From the NCBI RefSeq assembly GCF_001499965.1, contig NZ_LQIT01000010.1, positions 1 through 64,000 on the forward strand: 64,000 nucleotides of DNA. Reading direction: 5' to 3'. The DNA comes from Mycobacterium sp. GA-2829. Its GTDB lineage: Bacteria; Actinomycetota; Actinomycetes; Mycobacteriales; Mycobacteriaceae. Below are positions 35,807-43,532 of the stretch, piece after piece; positions within the stretch are counted from its first letter, which is position 1; each line of letters begins with the position of its first letter. The notes beneath the pieces were generated by a model. That model was not told the origin of the DNA. It made no database searches and saw nothing but the letters and a program-made list of their open reading frames with translations. A program made the translations under genes and the position numbers.

Positions 35807-37177
35807 TTACAGGAGCTCCAAACGTCGGGCCATGTCCGAGGCGAACACCCCGTCGGGGTCGACGCGGCGGCGCACGGCGATCCACTCGTCGATGCGCGGG
35901 TACATGGCGTGGAAGGTTTCGGCGGTGGTGCGCGAATCCTTGGCGGTGTAGAGCCTGCCGCCGAACTGCAGCACCCGGTGGTCGAGTCCGGTGACGAACT
36001 CACCGAGCCCGGGTTTGATCGGGAAGTCGACGCACACGTTCCAGCCGGGGATCGGAAAGCTCAGTGGCGCTTTGTTTCCCGGGCCGAAGAGTTTGAACAC
36101 GTTGAGGAACGAGTAGTGCCCGGACCGCTGGATGTCGACGAGGATCGCCTTGAACTCGTCGACCGCCTCGGTCGGCACGACGAACTGGTACTGCAGGAAT
36201 CCGTTGTTGCCGTAGGCGCGGTTCCACTCACCGAACATGTCGAGCGGGTGGTAGAACTGCGTCAGGTTCTGGATCTTGCCGCGGTAATTACCCGATTTGC
36301 GGTACCACAGCTCGCCGATCGGCCCGAACGTCCACTTGTTGGCCAGTCCGTTGGGGAACACGTCGGGAAGCGTGAGGAGTTGCGGCGCATCGAATTTCAG
36401 TGGGTTGCGGCGCAGCTTCTTGGGCAGCTGGTCCAGTGTGGCCAGCGAGCCACGGGAGATCGCGGCGCGGCCGAGTTTCGGCGGTGCGCTGATCGCGTCG
36501 AACCAGGCGCTCGAGTAGGTGTAGTTGGCCTCGCTGCCGTCACTGTGGATCGCGATGGTCTCGTCGAGGTCGGCGGTGACGTCGCCGTCGGCGATGAAGT
36601 ATGCGGTCTCGGTCGGGGTCATCGCGATCGTCGCGCGCAGGATGATCCCGGTCAGCCCGTTGCCGCCGATGGTCGCCCAGAACAGGTCGGCTTCCTTACC
36701 GCGCGGTTTGAGGGTGCGCACGGTGCCGTCGGCGGTGAGCAGGTCCAGCGAGCGGACGTGGTTGCCGAAGCTGCCCGCGCTGTGGTGGTTCTTGCCGTGG
36801 ATGTCGCAGGCGATCGCGCCGCCGACGGTGACCTGACGGGTGCCCGGCAGCACCGGCACCCACAGCCCGACCGGCAGTGCTGCCTTCATCAGCTGGTCCA
36901 GGCTGACACCGGCGTCGACGTCGACGAGCGCGCTGTCCACGTCGATGCTGTGGATGCGGTTGAGCGCGGTCATGTCGATGACCAGGCCGCCGCCGTTCTG
37001 GGCGTTGTCACCGTAGGAGCGGCCCAGCCCGCGGGCGATGACGCCGCGCTGCGGGTCGTCGGCGACGCGGGCGACCGCCTTGGCGATCACCTCGGGGTCG
37101 GGGGTCGACAGCACGTCGGCAACGGTGGGCGCGGTGCGGGCCCAACCGGTGAGCCGCCGGGTCGTGGTCTCGGACAT
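35807..37177 (-). CDS. dprE1: Decaprenylphosphoryl-beta-D-ribose oxidase DprE1
   Basis: DprE1 is a periplasmic FAD enzyme that oxidises decaprenylphosphoryl-ribose at C2', the first half of the epimerisation to DPA. It is 456 aa, close to the 461 aa of M. tuberculosis. The vanillyl-alcohol-oxidase-type FAD domain shows [17 protein letters not shown] and [20 protein letters not shown]. The residue attacked by benzothiazinones (Cys387 in M. tuberculosis) is conserved as Cys382 in [11 protein letters not shown], so the protein has the sensitive form. I chose ATG 37177 (MSETTT); the upstream in-frame codon at 37234 would add a non-homologous 19 residues. It is first in the arabinan operon. Confidence 0.97.
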   Translation of the reverse strand: MSETTTRRLTGWARTAPTVADVLSTPDPEVIAKAVARVADDPQRGVIARGLGRSYGDNAQNGGGLVIDMTALNRIHSIDVDSALVDVDAGVSLDQLMKAALPVGLWVPVLPGTRQVTVGGAIACDIHGKNHHSAGSFGNHVRSLDLLTADGTVRTLKPRGKEADLFWATIGGNGLTGIILRATIAMTPTETAYFIADGDVTADLDETIAIHSDGSEANYTYSSAWFDAISAPPKLGRAAISRGSLATLDQLPKKLRRNPLKFDAPQLLTLPDVFPNGLANKWTFGPIGELWYRKSGNYRGKIQNLTQFYHPLDMFGEWNRAYGNNGFLQYQFVVPTEAVDEFKAILVDIQRSGHYSFLNVFKLFGPGNKAPLSFPIPGWNVCVDFPIKPGLGEFVTGLDHRVLQFGGRLYTAKDSRTTAETFHAMYPRIDEWIAVRRRVDPDGVFASDMARRLELL

Positions 37178-37289
37178 CGTGACGAGGGTACCGCCTCGCC
37201 CGCGCGGCCCCGTGACGCCGCGAAACTCGTGCACCGGCCCCTCCCGGGGTCGCGGTAGCGTTGGCGATCAATGCCAGGCGGGGGCGGGA

Positions 37290-39113
37290 ATGCTGCTGAG
37301 TGACATCGATTCGTGGAATGTGGGCGCGCTGCAGTCCATCGCGTTCGAACTCGGTGATGAACTCAAGACCGTCGAGGGCGTCGCCGCCGACTTGGATCTG
37401 ATCTCGCGGCTGCCCGGCTGGGACTCCCCGGCCGCCGAGGCGGCCCGCGGCAAGATCGGCGAGACCAAGGGCAAGGTGCTCGACGACGCCGCGGTGATCG
37501 GCGCCGTCGCCCAACTCGCCGAGGAGACCTCGGCCGCGGTGACGAAATTGCAGGGCGAACTCGCCGCGATCCGGGCCGACGTCGCCGCACAGGGCGGCTT
37601 CTTGCATCTCGCCGACAACGGCGACGTCACGGTCAGCGGACCCCCGGACATCCGGGAGGAACTCCAAGCGGTCGCCGCGGACCTCGAGGCGCGGGCGCAG
37701 GCCCTGATCCACCAGGCCGAGGACGTCGACGCCGACTGCGCCGAGGTGTTCGGGCACATCGAGAACGGCGACGTCACCGCGCGCGGAGCCACCGATGTCC
37801 CGTCGGCCCAGGAGGTCGGCCGCGACCAGTCCGGTCTGTCGGCGCCGTATCCGCCCGAGGGTGAGGGGGCCACCCCGCGGGACGTCAACGCGTGGTGGAA
37901 CGCGCTGAGCGCCGACGAGCAGCGCAAGGTCGTCGCCGAGCATCCGGACTGGATCGGGAACCGCGACGGGGTTCCGGTGGCGGTGCGCAGCGAGGTCAAC
38001 AAGGCGGCGCTGGACCGCGAGGTCGCCGACGCACAGCGCGCGCTCGACGCGATCCCGAGCCGGGACCAGTACCGCCGTGACCATCCGGGGCTCAACGGGG
38101 CGCAGCTCAACGCGGGATACAACCGGCTGGTCAGCGAGCGCAAGGCACGGCTGGAGGATGCGACCGCGATGCAGCGGGCCATGTCGGTCGACGGTGATCC
38201 GGCCAAGGGCTATGACCCGAACCGGTACCTCATGCTGCTGGAGTTCCCCGAGGGGCGCGAACCGCGGGCCGCGGTCGCCGTCGGCAACCCCGACACCGCC
38301 GAGCACGTCAGCGTCACCACCCCCGGCGTCGGGACCAACCCGTCGAGCCTGCCCGACATGGTCAACGAGGCCACCGCACTGCGCCGGGAGACGGAGACGC
38401 AACTCACCCTGGCTGGCCACGGCGACCAGGAGGTGGCGACGGTCGCGTGGCTCGGCTACGAGCCGCCGCAGAAGGACATCTCGATCGTCGAGGCCGGCTT
38501 CGACAGCCGGGCCGAACAGGCCGCACCCGACCTGGCGGACTTCTACCGCGGGATCAACGCCACCAACGAACACGGCTCCGACGTGCACTTGTCCGCGTTC
38601 GGGCACTCCTACGGTTCGTTGACCACCGCGCAGGCGCTGCAGGAGCTCGGCGAGACCGGGGTGGTCGACGACGCCGCCTTGTACGGTTCGCCCGGTCTGG
38701 GGTTCACCGATCAGACCCAGACCGAGTGGCACGGCAACGTGCCGTACGAGGCCGCGGTGCCGATCCGCGACGAGGTCGACATGTATCTGCCCGACGGGCA
38801 CGGGTACGTGATGTCCGCCCCGGGCGACCCGATCTCGGGCGACCCGACGTGGAACGGCATCCCGCTGCCGTCGGCGGGCGATCTCGGCCAGTTCGGCCCG
38901 AATCCGACGAGCCTGCCGTTGGAGCAGTTGTCGTCGACGGCGGCGACGTCGCCGACCGACAACCTGCCCCGTGACGGGGCGTCCTCGCATGCGGACTATC
39001 CGCGGGCGGGCAGTGATGGCAATCTGCGTACGACCGGGTACAACCTCGCGATCATCGCGGGCGGGTTGGCCGACGTGCCCACCGATGACGGGAAGGACAG
39101 GTTGCTGCGGTGA
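37290..39113 (+). CDS. Alpha/beta-hydrolase with helical N-terminal domain (DUF1023-like), candidate type VII effector
   Basis: This 607-aa protein has no signal peptide. Residues 1-160 look like a long helical hairpin region rich in Ala, Glu and Leu (LLSDIDSWNVGALQSIAFEL, then a W-containing turn in LPGWDSPAAEAARG), similar in layout to WXG100/LXG-like modules. The middle part includes NAWWNALSADEQRKVVAEHPDWIGNRDGVP, typical of the actinobacterial DUF1023 hydrolases. The C-terminal hydrolase domain (about 300-560) has the nucleophile elbow AFGHSYGSLTT (Ser440). ALYGSPGLG and a late histidine in SSHADYP are candidates for the rest of the triad. It overlaps the downstream lipoprotein gene. Substrate unknown; esterase or lipase activity is inferred from the fold. 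Confidence 0.8.
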   Translation: MLLSDIDSWNVGALQSIAFELGDELKTVEGVAADLDLISRLPGWDSPAAEAARGKIGETKGKVLDDAAVIGAVAQLAEETSAAVTKLQGELAAIRADVAAQGGFLHLADNGDVTVSGPPDIREELQAVAADLEARAQALIHQAEDVDADCAEVFGHIENGDVTARGATDVPSAQEVGRDQSGLSAPYPPEGEGATPRDVNAWWNALSADEQRKVVAEHPDWIGNRDGVPVAVRSEVNKAALDREVADAQRALDAIPSRDQYRRDHPGLNGAQLNAGYNRLVSERKARLEDATAMQRAMSVDGDPAKGYDPNRYLMLLEFPEGREPRAAVAVGNPDTAEHVSVTTPGVGTNPSSLPDMVNEATALRRETETQLTLAGHGDQEVATVAWLGYEPPQKDISIVEAGFDSRAEQAAPDLADFYRGINATNEHGSDVHLSAFGHSYGSLTTAQALQELGETGVVDDAALYGSPGLGFTDQTQTEWHGNVPYEAAVPIRDEVDMYLPDGHGYVMSAPGDPISGDPTWNGIPLPSAGDLGQFGPNPTSLPLEQLSSTAATSPTDNLPRDGASSHADYPRAGSDGNLRTTGYNLAIIAGGLADVPTDDGKDRLLR

Positions 39114-39649
39114 GACTGATGCGTGTGGCGTGCTGCGTCGTAGCGGCGACGCTGGCGGCGGGGTGCGCCGGCGGTGGTGCCGATGACTATGACTCTCCGA
39201 TCGTGAACGAGGACGTACCCGTGGCCGATATCGCCGACCTGCCCGACGTCGAGCAGACCAAACAGCAGATGCGCGGACTCATCGAGCAGGTCAGCCGCGA
39301 GGTGGCCGCGCTGGTGCCCGCGACCGTCCCGTGGGAGTGGAGCCGCGACGAGTCGACGGCCCCGTGCACGCAGGACAGGACCGGGAGCAAGGGGGTCGCG
39401 GTGTACTTCCCGATCCTCGGATCCGCGCATGCGCTCACCGACGCTGAGTGGGCGCTGGTGTTCCCGGCGGTGCAGCGCCTGGCCGCGGACGCCGGTCTGA
39501 CCGGGGATTCGGCGATGCAGGACGGCAGCGGCAACCACGACGTGCGGTTCCACAGCGAGGACGGCCGGACGTTGACGTTCGGCTCCCAGAAGACGACGGT
39601 CGTCACCGGCACCATCGCCTGCCGGCGGCCTGCAGGAGGTGCGCAGTGA
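39110..39649 (+). CDS. LppA-like lipoprotein, possible immunity partner
   Basis: This 179-aa lipoprotein starts at GTG 39110, overlapping the hydrolase stop. The signal ends in the lipobox TLAAGC (Cys at 19). The mature part has a helical stretch (EQTKQQMRGLIEQVSREVAA), then VPWEWSRDE and a Cys in TAPCTQD, and a second Cys near the end (GTIACRRP). This order recalls the mycobacterial LppA/LppB group, a weak resemblance by eye. It would sit on the outer face of the cytoplasmic membrane. Its coupling between a putative effector and a WXG100-like gene suggests a protective role like the lipoprotein immunity proteins known for some type VII lipases; that is inference. Confidence 0.65.
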   Translation: MRLMRVACCVVAATLAAGCAGGGADDYDSPIVNEDVPVADIADLPDVEQTKQQMRGLIEQVSREVAALVPATVPWEWSRDESTAPCTQDRTGSKGVAVYFPILGSAHALTDAEWALVFPAVQRLAADAGLTGDSAMQDGSGNHDVRFHSEDGRTLTFGSQKTTVVTGTIACRRPAGGAQ

Positions 39650-39957
39650 GTACGCCGAAGGTGGAGGTCGACACCGCGCAGGTGCGGCTGTCCGCGGATC
39701 AGGCGACGCTCCTCGGTGAGGAGGCGGCCAGGAGCCGCGACGCGGTGGCGGGCAGCATCGCCGGGCAGGAGTCGGCGTGGAAGTCCGCGGGGAAGCCGGG
39801 TTTCGCGAAGTTCGTCGGGATCCTGGAGGACCAGGTGCAGCGGCTGCGGGCCGACCTCACCGATCTCGGCGACACGTTGCGCGCCGCGGCCGACGTCTAC
39901 GACGAACAGGACCAGGCGGGGGCCTCGGCGCTGGACTCGTCGGTCAAGCGAGCTTGA
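39646..39957 (+). CDS. WXG100-like small helical protein with C-terminal YxxxD motif
   Basis: The 103-aa product starts at GTG 39646, overlapping the lipoprotein stop by 4 nt. It is predicted to be two helices joined by a turn containing Trp45 (SAWKSAGKPGF), the position of the WXG turn in ESAT-6 family proteins, although the third residue is Ser rather than Gly. The second helix ends in DVYDEQDQAG, giving Tyr85-x3-Asp89, the form of the mycobacterial type VII secretion signal YxxxD/E. It could be the secretion partner of the hydrolase encoded two genes upstream. Its 3' end overlaps the convergent gtrA gene by 14 bp. Confidence 0.7.
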   Translation: MSTPKVEVDTAQVRLSADQATLLGEEAARSRDAVAGSIAGQESAWKSAGKPGFAKFVGILEDQVQRLRADLTDLGDTLRAAADVYDEQDQAGASALDSSVKRA

Positions 39958-40357
39958 AGATCACCGCGCGCTGGACGATGAAGTTGATGACGGTCGCGGT
40001 GCCCTGGGCGATGACGAACGCGAACACCACACCGGCGGCCGAGTAGTCGAAGACCTCCAGGAACAGGTGATTGAGGCCGACCTGGATGACGAACGTGGTG
40101 ATGTAGAGCGCCCACACCGCGATCAGACGGGACCGGCTGGGCGGCGCCTGAAAAGTCCAGCGCCGGTTGAGCAGGTAGGCCGTCGTGGTGCCCGCGATCC
40201 AGCCGAGGGTCTTCGCGAGGTCGGGCTGCAGCCCGAGGACGCGGTAGAGCAGGACGTAGAGGCCGAAGTCGACGATCGCGGACAGACCGCCGGTGACGAG
40301 GAACCGCCACACCTGCGTGGTCAGCGACAGCTGGGGTGACATGGGGGGCTCGGCCAC
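39944..40357 (-). CDS. gtrA: GtrA-family membrane protein (Rv3789 type)
   Basis: This small membrane protein (137 aa) has four hydrophobic helices. The Rv3789 hallmarks are FLVTGGLSAIVDFGLYVLLY, a central TAYLLNRRWTFQA, QVGLNHL and the C-terminal FVIAQGTATVINFIVQRAVI. Rv3789 was first proposed to flip DPA across the membrane and later suggested to recruit AftA; the exact role is debated. In M. tuberculosis it directly precedes dprE1; here a 2.7-kb cassette separates them. Start GTG 40357 or ATG 40342. It overlaps the convergent WXG100-like gene at its 3' end. Confidence 0.9.
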   Translation of the reverse strand: MAEPPMSPQLSLTTQVWRFLVTGGLSAIVDFGLYVLLYRVLGLQPDLAKTLGWIAGTTTAYLLNRRWTFQAPPSRSRLIAVWALYITTFVIQVGLNHLFLEVFDYSAAGVVFAFVIAQGTATVINFIVQRAVIFKLA

Positions 40358-40382
40358 CCCGGCAGCTTATGCGGTGCCCGCT

Positions 40383-41795
40383 TCAGCGCAGCGTCGCGTC
40401 CAGTACGCCGCACAGCGCGTCGAGCGCGGCGGGGAAGGCGTGTTCGGCGGGGGCGCCGAATCCGACGATGATGCCGTCGGGATCGGCGACGTCGGGTCCG
40501 GCCTCGGGGTGGCGCATCAGCGACAGACCGGCCAGCGCGATCCCGGCCTCACCTGCGCGCTGCAGCACTTCGCGTTCGGTGCCGTCGGGAAGGGTCAGCA
40601 GCACGTTGAGACCCGCTGCGAGGCCTCGGATCTCGAGGTCGTACGGGGTGAGTGCGGCGACGAGCCGGTCCCGTCGGCGGCGGTACCGCATGCGCATGCG
40701 GCGGATGTGGCGGTCGTAGTGGCCGCCGGCGACGAAGTCGGCCATGGTCAGCTGCGCGACGGCGTCGACGAAGAACTGGTTGCCGCCCGCCGCGGCGAGC
40801 ACGGGTTCGAGGAGGTCGTCGGGCAGCGCCATCCAGCCGAGCCGCAACGCCGGCGCGAGGCTCTTGCTGGCCGACCCGAGGTAGACCACGCGGTCCGGGT
40901 CGAGGCTCTGCATCGCGCCGACGGGTTGGCGGTCGTAGCGGAATTCGCCGTCGTAGTCGTCCTCGAGGACGTAGCCGTTGCGCCGCTGTGCCCATTCGAC
41001 CGCGGCGGTGCGTCGGGTGGGGTGCAGCGGCATGCCGTGCGGGTTGTGGTGGGCGGGGGTGAGAAGGACGGCGGGGGCGTCGTGGTTGTCGAGTTCGGCA
41101 GTGACAGCGCCGAATTCGTCGAAGCCGATGGGCACGGTGTCCGAACCCAGGGCGCGGATGGCGTCGCGGAAGATGAACAGGCCGTAGGCCTCGACGGCGA
41201 TCGGTCGCCGCGGGCCGAAGGCGCGGGTGAGCAGTTCGACGCCGTGCCGGACGCCCGCGCAGATGACGATGGTCTCGGGGGAGGTGCGTACGCCGCGGGC
41301 CCGGCCGAGGTAGTCGGCGAGGGCGATGCGGAGTTCGGGGCGGCCGCGCGGATCGCCCATCCACAGCGCCTCGTTGGGCGCCTGGGTGAGTGCGCGGCGA
41401 GATGACGCCAGCCACGCGGTGCGGGGGAACTGGGAGACGTCGGGGGAGCCGGGCATGAGGTTGTGGCGTGCGGTCGAGCGTAGGCCGCGGGGCCGTACCG
41501 GGGCCTGTGGGCCGCCGGCGTTGAGGACCCAGGTGCCCGCGCCCTGGCGGGAGGCGAGCCAGCCCTCGGCGACGAGTTCGGCGTAGGCCTCGGCGACGGT
41601 GTTGCGGGCGACGCCGAGGTCGGTGGCCAGGGTCCGCGACGGGGGGAGGGCGGTGCCGGGGGTGAGCCGACCGGAGCGGACGGCGTCGCGCAGAGCGGTG
41701 ACCAGGAGTTCGCGCACGCCACGGGTGCCGGGGCGGACCGCGGCGCGCAAGTCGAGGTGCAGGTCCCGCGCACCCGAATTGGCCCACGAAGTCAT
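40383..41795 (-). CDS. MocR/PdxR-type transcriptional regulator (GntR HTH plus aminotransferase domain)
   Basis: This 470-aa regulator has an N-terminal GntR winged helix (about 15-80: LVTALRDAVRSGRLTPGTAL, then LATDLGVARNTVAEAYAELV). A C-terminal fold-type I aminotransferase-like domain follows, with a VLEDDYDGEFRY aspartate and the PLP-lysine segment LGSASKSLAPALRLGW. Such proteins sense PLP or PLP adducts and control vitamin B6, GABA or related genes. The ATG at 41795 is 49 bp from the divergent AhpD-like gene, its likely target; upstream in-frame TTG 41894 would overlap that gene and is rejected. Confidence 0.88.
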   Translation of the reverse strand: MTSWANSGARDLHLDLRAAVRPGTRGVRELLVTALRDAVRSGRLTPGTALPPSRTLATDLGVARNTVAEAYAELVAEGWLASRQGAGTWVLNAGGPQAPVRPRGLRSTARHNLMPGSPDVSQFPRTAWLASSRRALTQAPNEALWMGDPRGRPELRIALADYLGRARGVRTSPETIVICAGVRHGVELLTRAFGPRRPIAVEAYGLFIFRDAIRALGSDTVPIGFDEFGAVTAELDNHDAPAVLLTPAHHNPHGMPLHPTRRTAAVEWAQRRNGYVLEDDYDGEFRYDRQPVGAMQSLDPDRVVYLGSASKSLAPALRLGWMALPDDLLEPVLAAAGGNQFFVDAVAQLTMADFVAGGHYDRHIRRMRMRYRRRRDRLVAALTPYDLEIRGLAAGLNVLLTLPDGTEREVLQRAGEAGIALAGLSLMRHPEAGPDVADPDGIIVGFGAPAEHAFPAALDALCGVLDATLR

Positions 41796-41844
41796 GGTCA
41801 GATTGAACCATCTCGACGGGCTTTTCGGGATTAGCGTTCGAGGT

Positions 41845-42315
41845 ATGACACAGACACTGGAGGCCGGGACGACCGGTCGGATCAAGATGTTCAAGGCGGC
41901 GCCGGAGCTCTACAGCGCGATGATGACGCTGTCGGAGGCGTCGATCAAGGATGTGGACCCGGTGATCGGGGAGCTGGTGAAAATCCGTGCGTCGCAGATC
42001 AATCGGTGCGCGTTCTGCCTCGACATGCACACCCGTGATGCGCGCAAGCTCGGGGAGACCGAACAGCGGTTGGCGTTGATCGCGGCGTGGGAGGAGGCTG
42101 GGGATCTGTTCACCGAGCGGGAGCGCGCGGCGCTGGCGCTGGCCGAGGCGGTCACGGAGGTGGCCACACGAGGGCCGGTGAGCGATGAGGTGTACCAGCG
42201 GGCGGCGGAGGTGTTCAGCGAGCGCGAGCTGGCGCAGGTGATCGCGATGGCGGTGACGATCAATGCGTGGAACCGGATCAACCTCGCCGCACCGCAGCCG
42301 GTTCCGCGACGCTGA
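41845..42315 (+). CDS. Carboxymuconolactone decarboxylase/AhpD-family protein
   Basis: This 156-aa protein belongs to the AhpD-like superfamily. The redox pair is in NRCAFCLDMHTRDARK (CxxC plus the conserved His), followed by the helical ERLALIAAW and ALALAEAVT segments. AINAWNRIN-like sequence (TINAWNRINLA) near the end is typical of the peroxidase-related branch. It may reduce peroxides or alkylhydroperoxidase partners. It is divergent from the MocR regulator across a 49-bp gap, so regulator and enzyme probably share a control region. Confidence 0.85.
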   Translation: MTQTLEAGTTGRIKMFKAAPELYSAMMTLSEASIKDVDPVIGELVKIRASQINRCAFCLDMHTRDARKLGETEQRLALIAAWEEAGDLFTERERAALALAEAVTEVATRGPVSDEVYQRAAEVFSERELAQVIAMAVTINAWNRINLAAPQPVPRR

Positions 42316-42335
42316 GGCAGAGATACGGTCGCAGG

Positions 42336-43091
42336 GTGCAGACCCCGTCCGGTGCGGAGATGACGTTCGACGGCGATGTCGTCGCGAAACTGCACCGGCC
42401 GGGGACCGATCCGCGGGCGCTGCGAACGCGGCTGAGGGTCGCCGACGAATTGCCGGGCATCCTGCTGGCGCCGTCGACGGTGGTGCCCGAGCGGGTCGGT
42501 GAGCGTTGGCGTACGCAGTGGCCGCGCGTCGAAACCGTTGCGGTGCAACCGGACCGGTTGCCGTGGGCGCAGGCCGGGAGCGTGTTGGCGCGACTGCATG
42601 CCGCGCCTGTCACCGCGCGTCTGGCGCATGGATGGCCCGCCCGCATGCGGCGGGTCGTCGCGTATGCGCGGCACGCCGAGGTGACGGGATCGGCGCGGCG
42701 CGTGCTCGCGGAACTCCCGCCCGCGGTGTGGCGGGCGGGATCGCAGGGCCGGCCGCGCACCTTCGTCCACGGCGATTTCCACCTGGGCCAGCTCGGTCGG
42801 CGTGGGCCAACCGGACCCTGGCAGCTCATCGACGTCGACGATCTCGGGGTGGGCGATCCGGCGTGGGATCTGGCACGGCCGGCCGGATTCTGGGCCGCGG
42901 GGCATATCCCGGACGAGGACTGGACGACGTTCCTGCAGGCGTATCGCCGAAGCGGCGGAGCGGCGCTGCCCGATGAGCCGGCCGATCCGTGGCCGGTGCT
43001 CGACCCGTACGCCAGGGCCGCGGTCGTGGCCGCAGCAGTCCGCCATCCGGACGACGAGCTGCTGGCCGCGGCGTGCGCCCGGATGGCCTAG
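42336..43091 (+). CDS. Aminoglycoside phosphotransferase-family protein
   Basis: The 251-aa protein has the small-molecule kinase (APH) fold. The phosphate-transfer motif is FVHGDFHLGQLG and the metal-binding segment is LIDVDDLGVGDPAWDLARPAGFW. The N-terminal lobe is short and contains DVVAKLHRPG, with Lys a plausible ATP contact. The substrate cannot be read from sequence; the family includes antibiotic, choline, homoserine and sugar kinases. GTG 42336 is a plausible start (MQTPSGAEMTFDG); ATG 42360 is an alternative. Its stop overlaps the convergent zinc-ribbon gene by 4 bp. Confidence 0.78.
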   Translation: MQTPSGAEMTFDGDVVAKLHRPGTDPRALRTRLRVADELPGILLAPSTVVPERVGERWRTQWPRVETVAVQPDRLPWAQAGSVLARLHAAPVTARLAHGWPARMRRVVAYARHAEVTGSARRVLAELPPAVWRAGSQGRPRTFVHGDFHLGQLGRRGPTGPWQLIDVDDLGVGDPAWDLARPAGFWAAGHIPDEDWTTFLQAYRRSGGAALPDEPADPWPVLDPYARAAVVAAAVRHPDDELLAAACARMA

Positions 43092-43432
43092 CTGGAGAAG
43101 AACAGCCGCCCGAACCCCTGTTTGCGGTAATGCTTGTTGCCCCGGTGGCCCCAGCCCGGCCCGTAGTTGTATCCGGATCCGTATCCGGCGCCGTAGCTGG
43201 GCGGCGGTGGCGGTGGTGGCGGGGCGGCCTGCATGAACCGGTTCTCCATTTCGGTGAGCGCTTCGAGTTCTCCGAGGTCGAGGAAGATGCCGCGGCAGGT
43301 GTCGCACTGCTCGAGGTGAATTCCGTTGCGCTCGTAGGTACGCATGACGCCCTTGCACTTGGGGCAGACCAGCGTGTTGCCAGGTCCGGGCGAAGACGGG
43401 GAGGTCGGCGGTTGGTATGGCGGGATGCTCAT
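43088..43432 (-). CDS. Zinc-ribbon (zf-TFIIB-type) small protein
   Basis: The 114-aa protein has a zinc ribbon with two CxxC knuckles, VCPKCKG (about 23-29) and QCDTCRGIFLDLGELEAL (about 43-60), the signature of the TFIIB-like zinc-finger family. A polyproline run follows, then a Gly/Tyr-rich tail (YGAGYGSGYNYGPGWGHRG) and a basic end. Function unknown; the tail suggests a disordered interaction region. Confidence 0.8.
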   Translation of the reverse strand: MSIPPYQPPTSPSSPGPGNTLVCPKCKGVMRTYERNGIHLEQCDTCRGIFLDLGELEALTEMENRFMQAAPPPPPPPPSYGAGYGSGYNYGPGWGHRGNKHYRKQGFGRLFFSS

Positions 43433-43481
43433 GTCCGCCTAACGTCCCAGTGGCGCCGGAAGTGCCGCAGCTCACAAAATG

Positions 43482-43515
43482 CGATCGGCCCCTGCCGGAT
43501 GGCAGGGGCCGATCG
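43482..43515 (-). terminator. Strong intrinsic terminator after gjpA
   Basis: A perfect 15-bp stem (arms 43482-43496 and 43501-43515) with a 4-nt loop lies 17 nt after the gjpA stop. It is followed on the - strand by a GCATTTTG tract (43474-43481). This is the clearest Rho-independent terminator in the window. Confidence 0.88.
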
Positions 43516-43532
43516 GTTCGAACGGTTACGGG

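Noticed and set aside
40549-42030. Alternative long - strand frame and TTG 41894 start for the MocR regulator
   Set aside because: The other frame lacks the HTH and aminotransferase motifs. The TTG start would place the first 33 residues inside the divergent gene without any family match.
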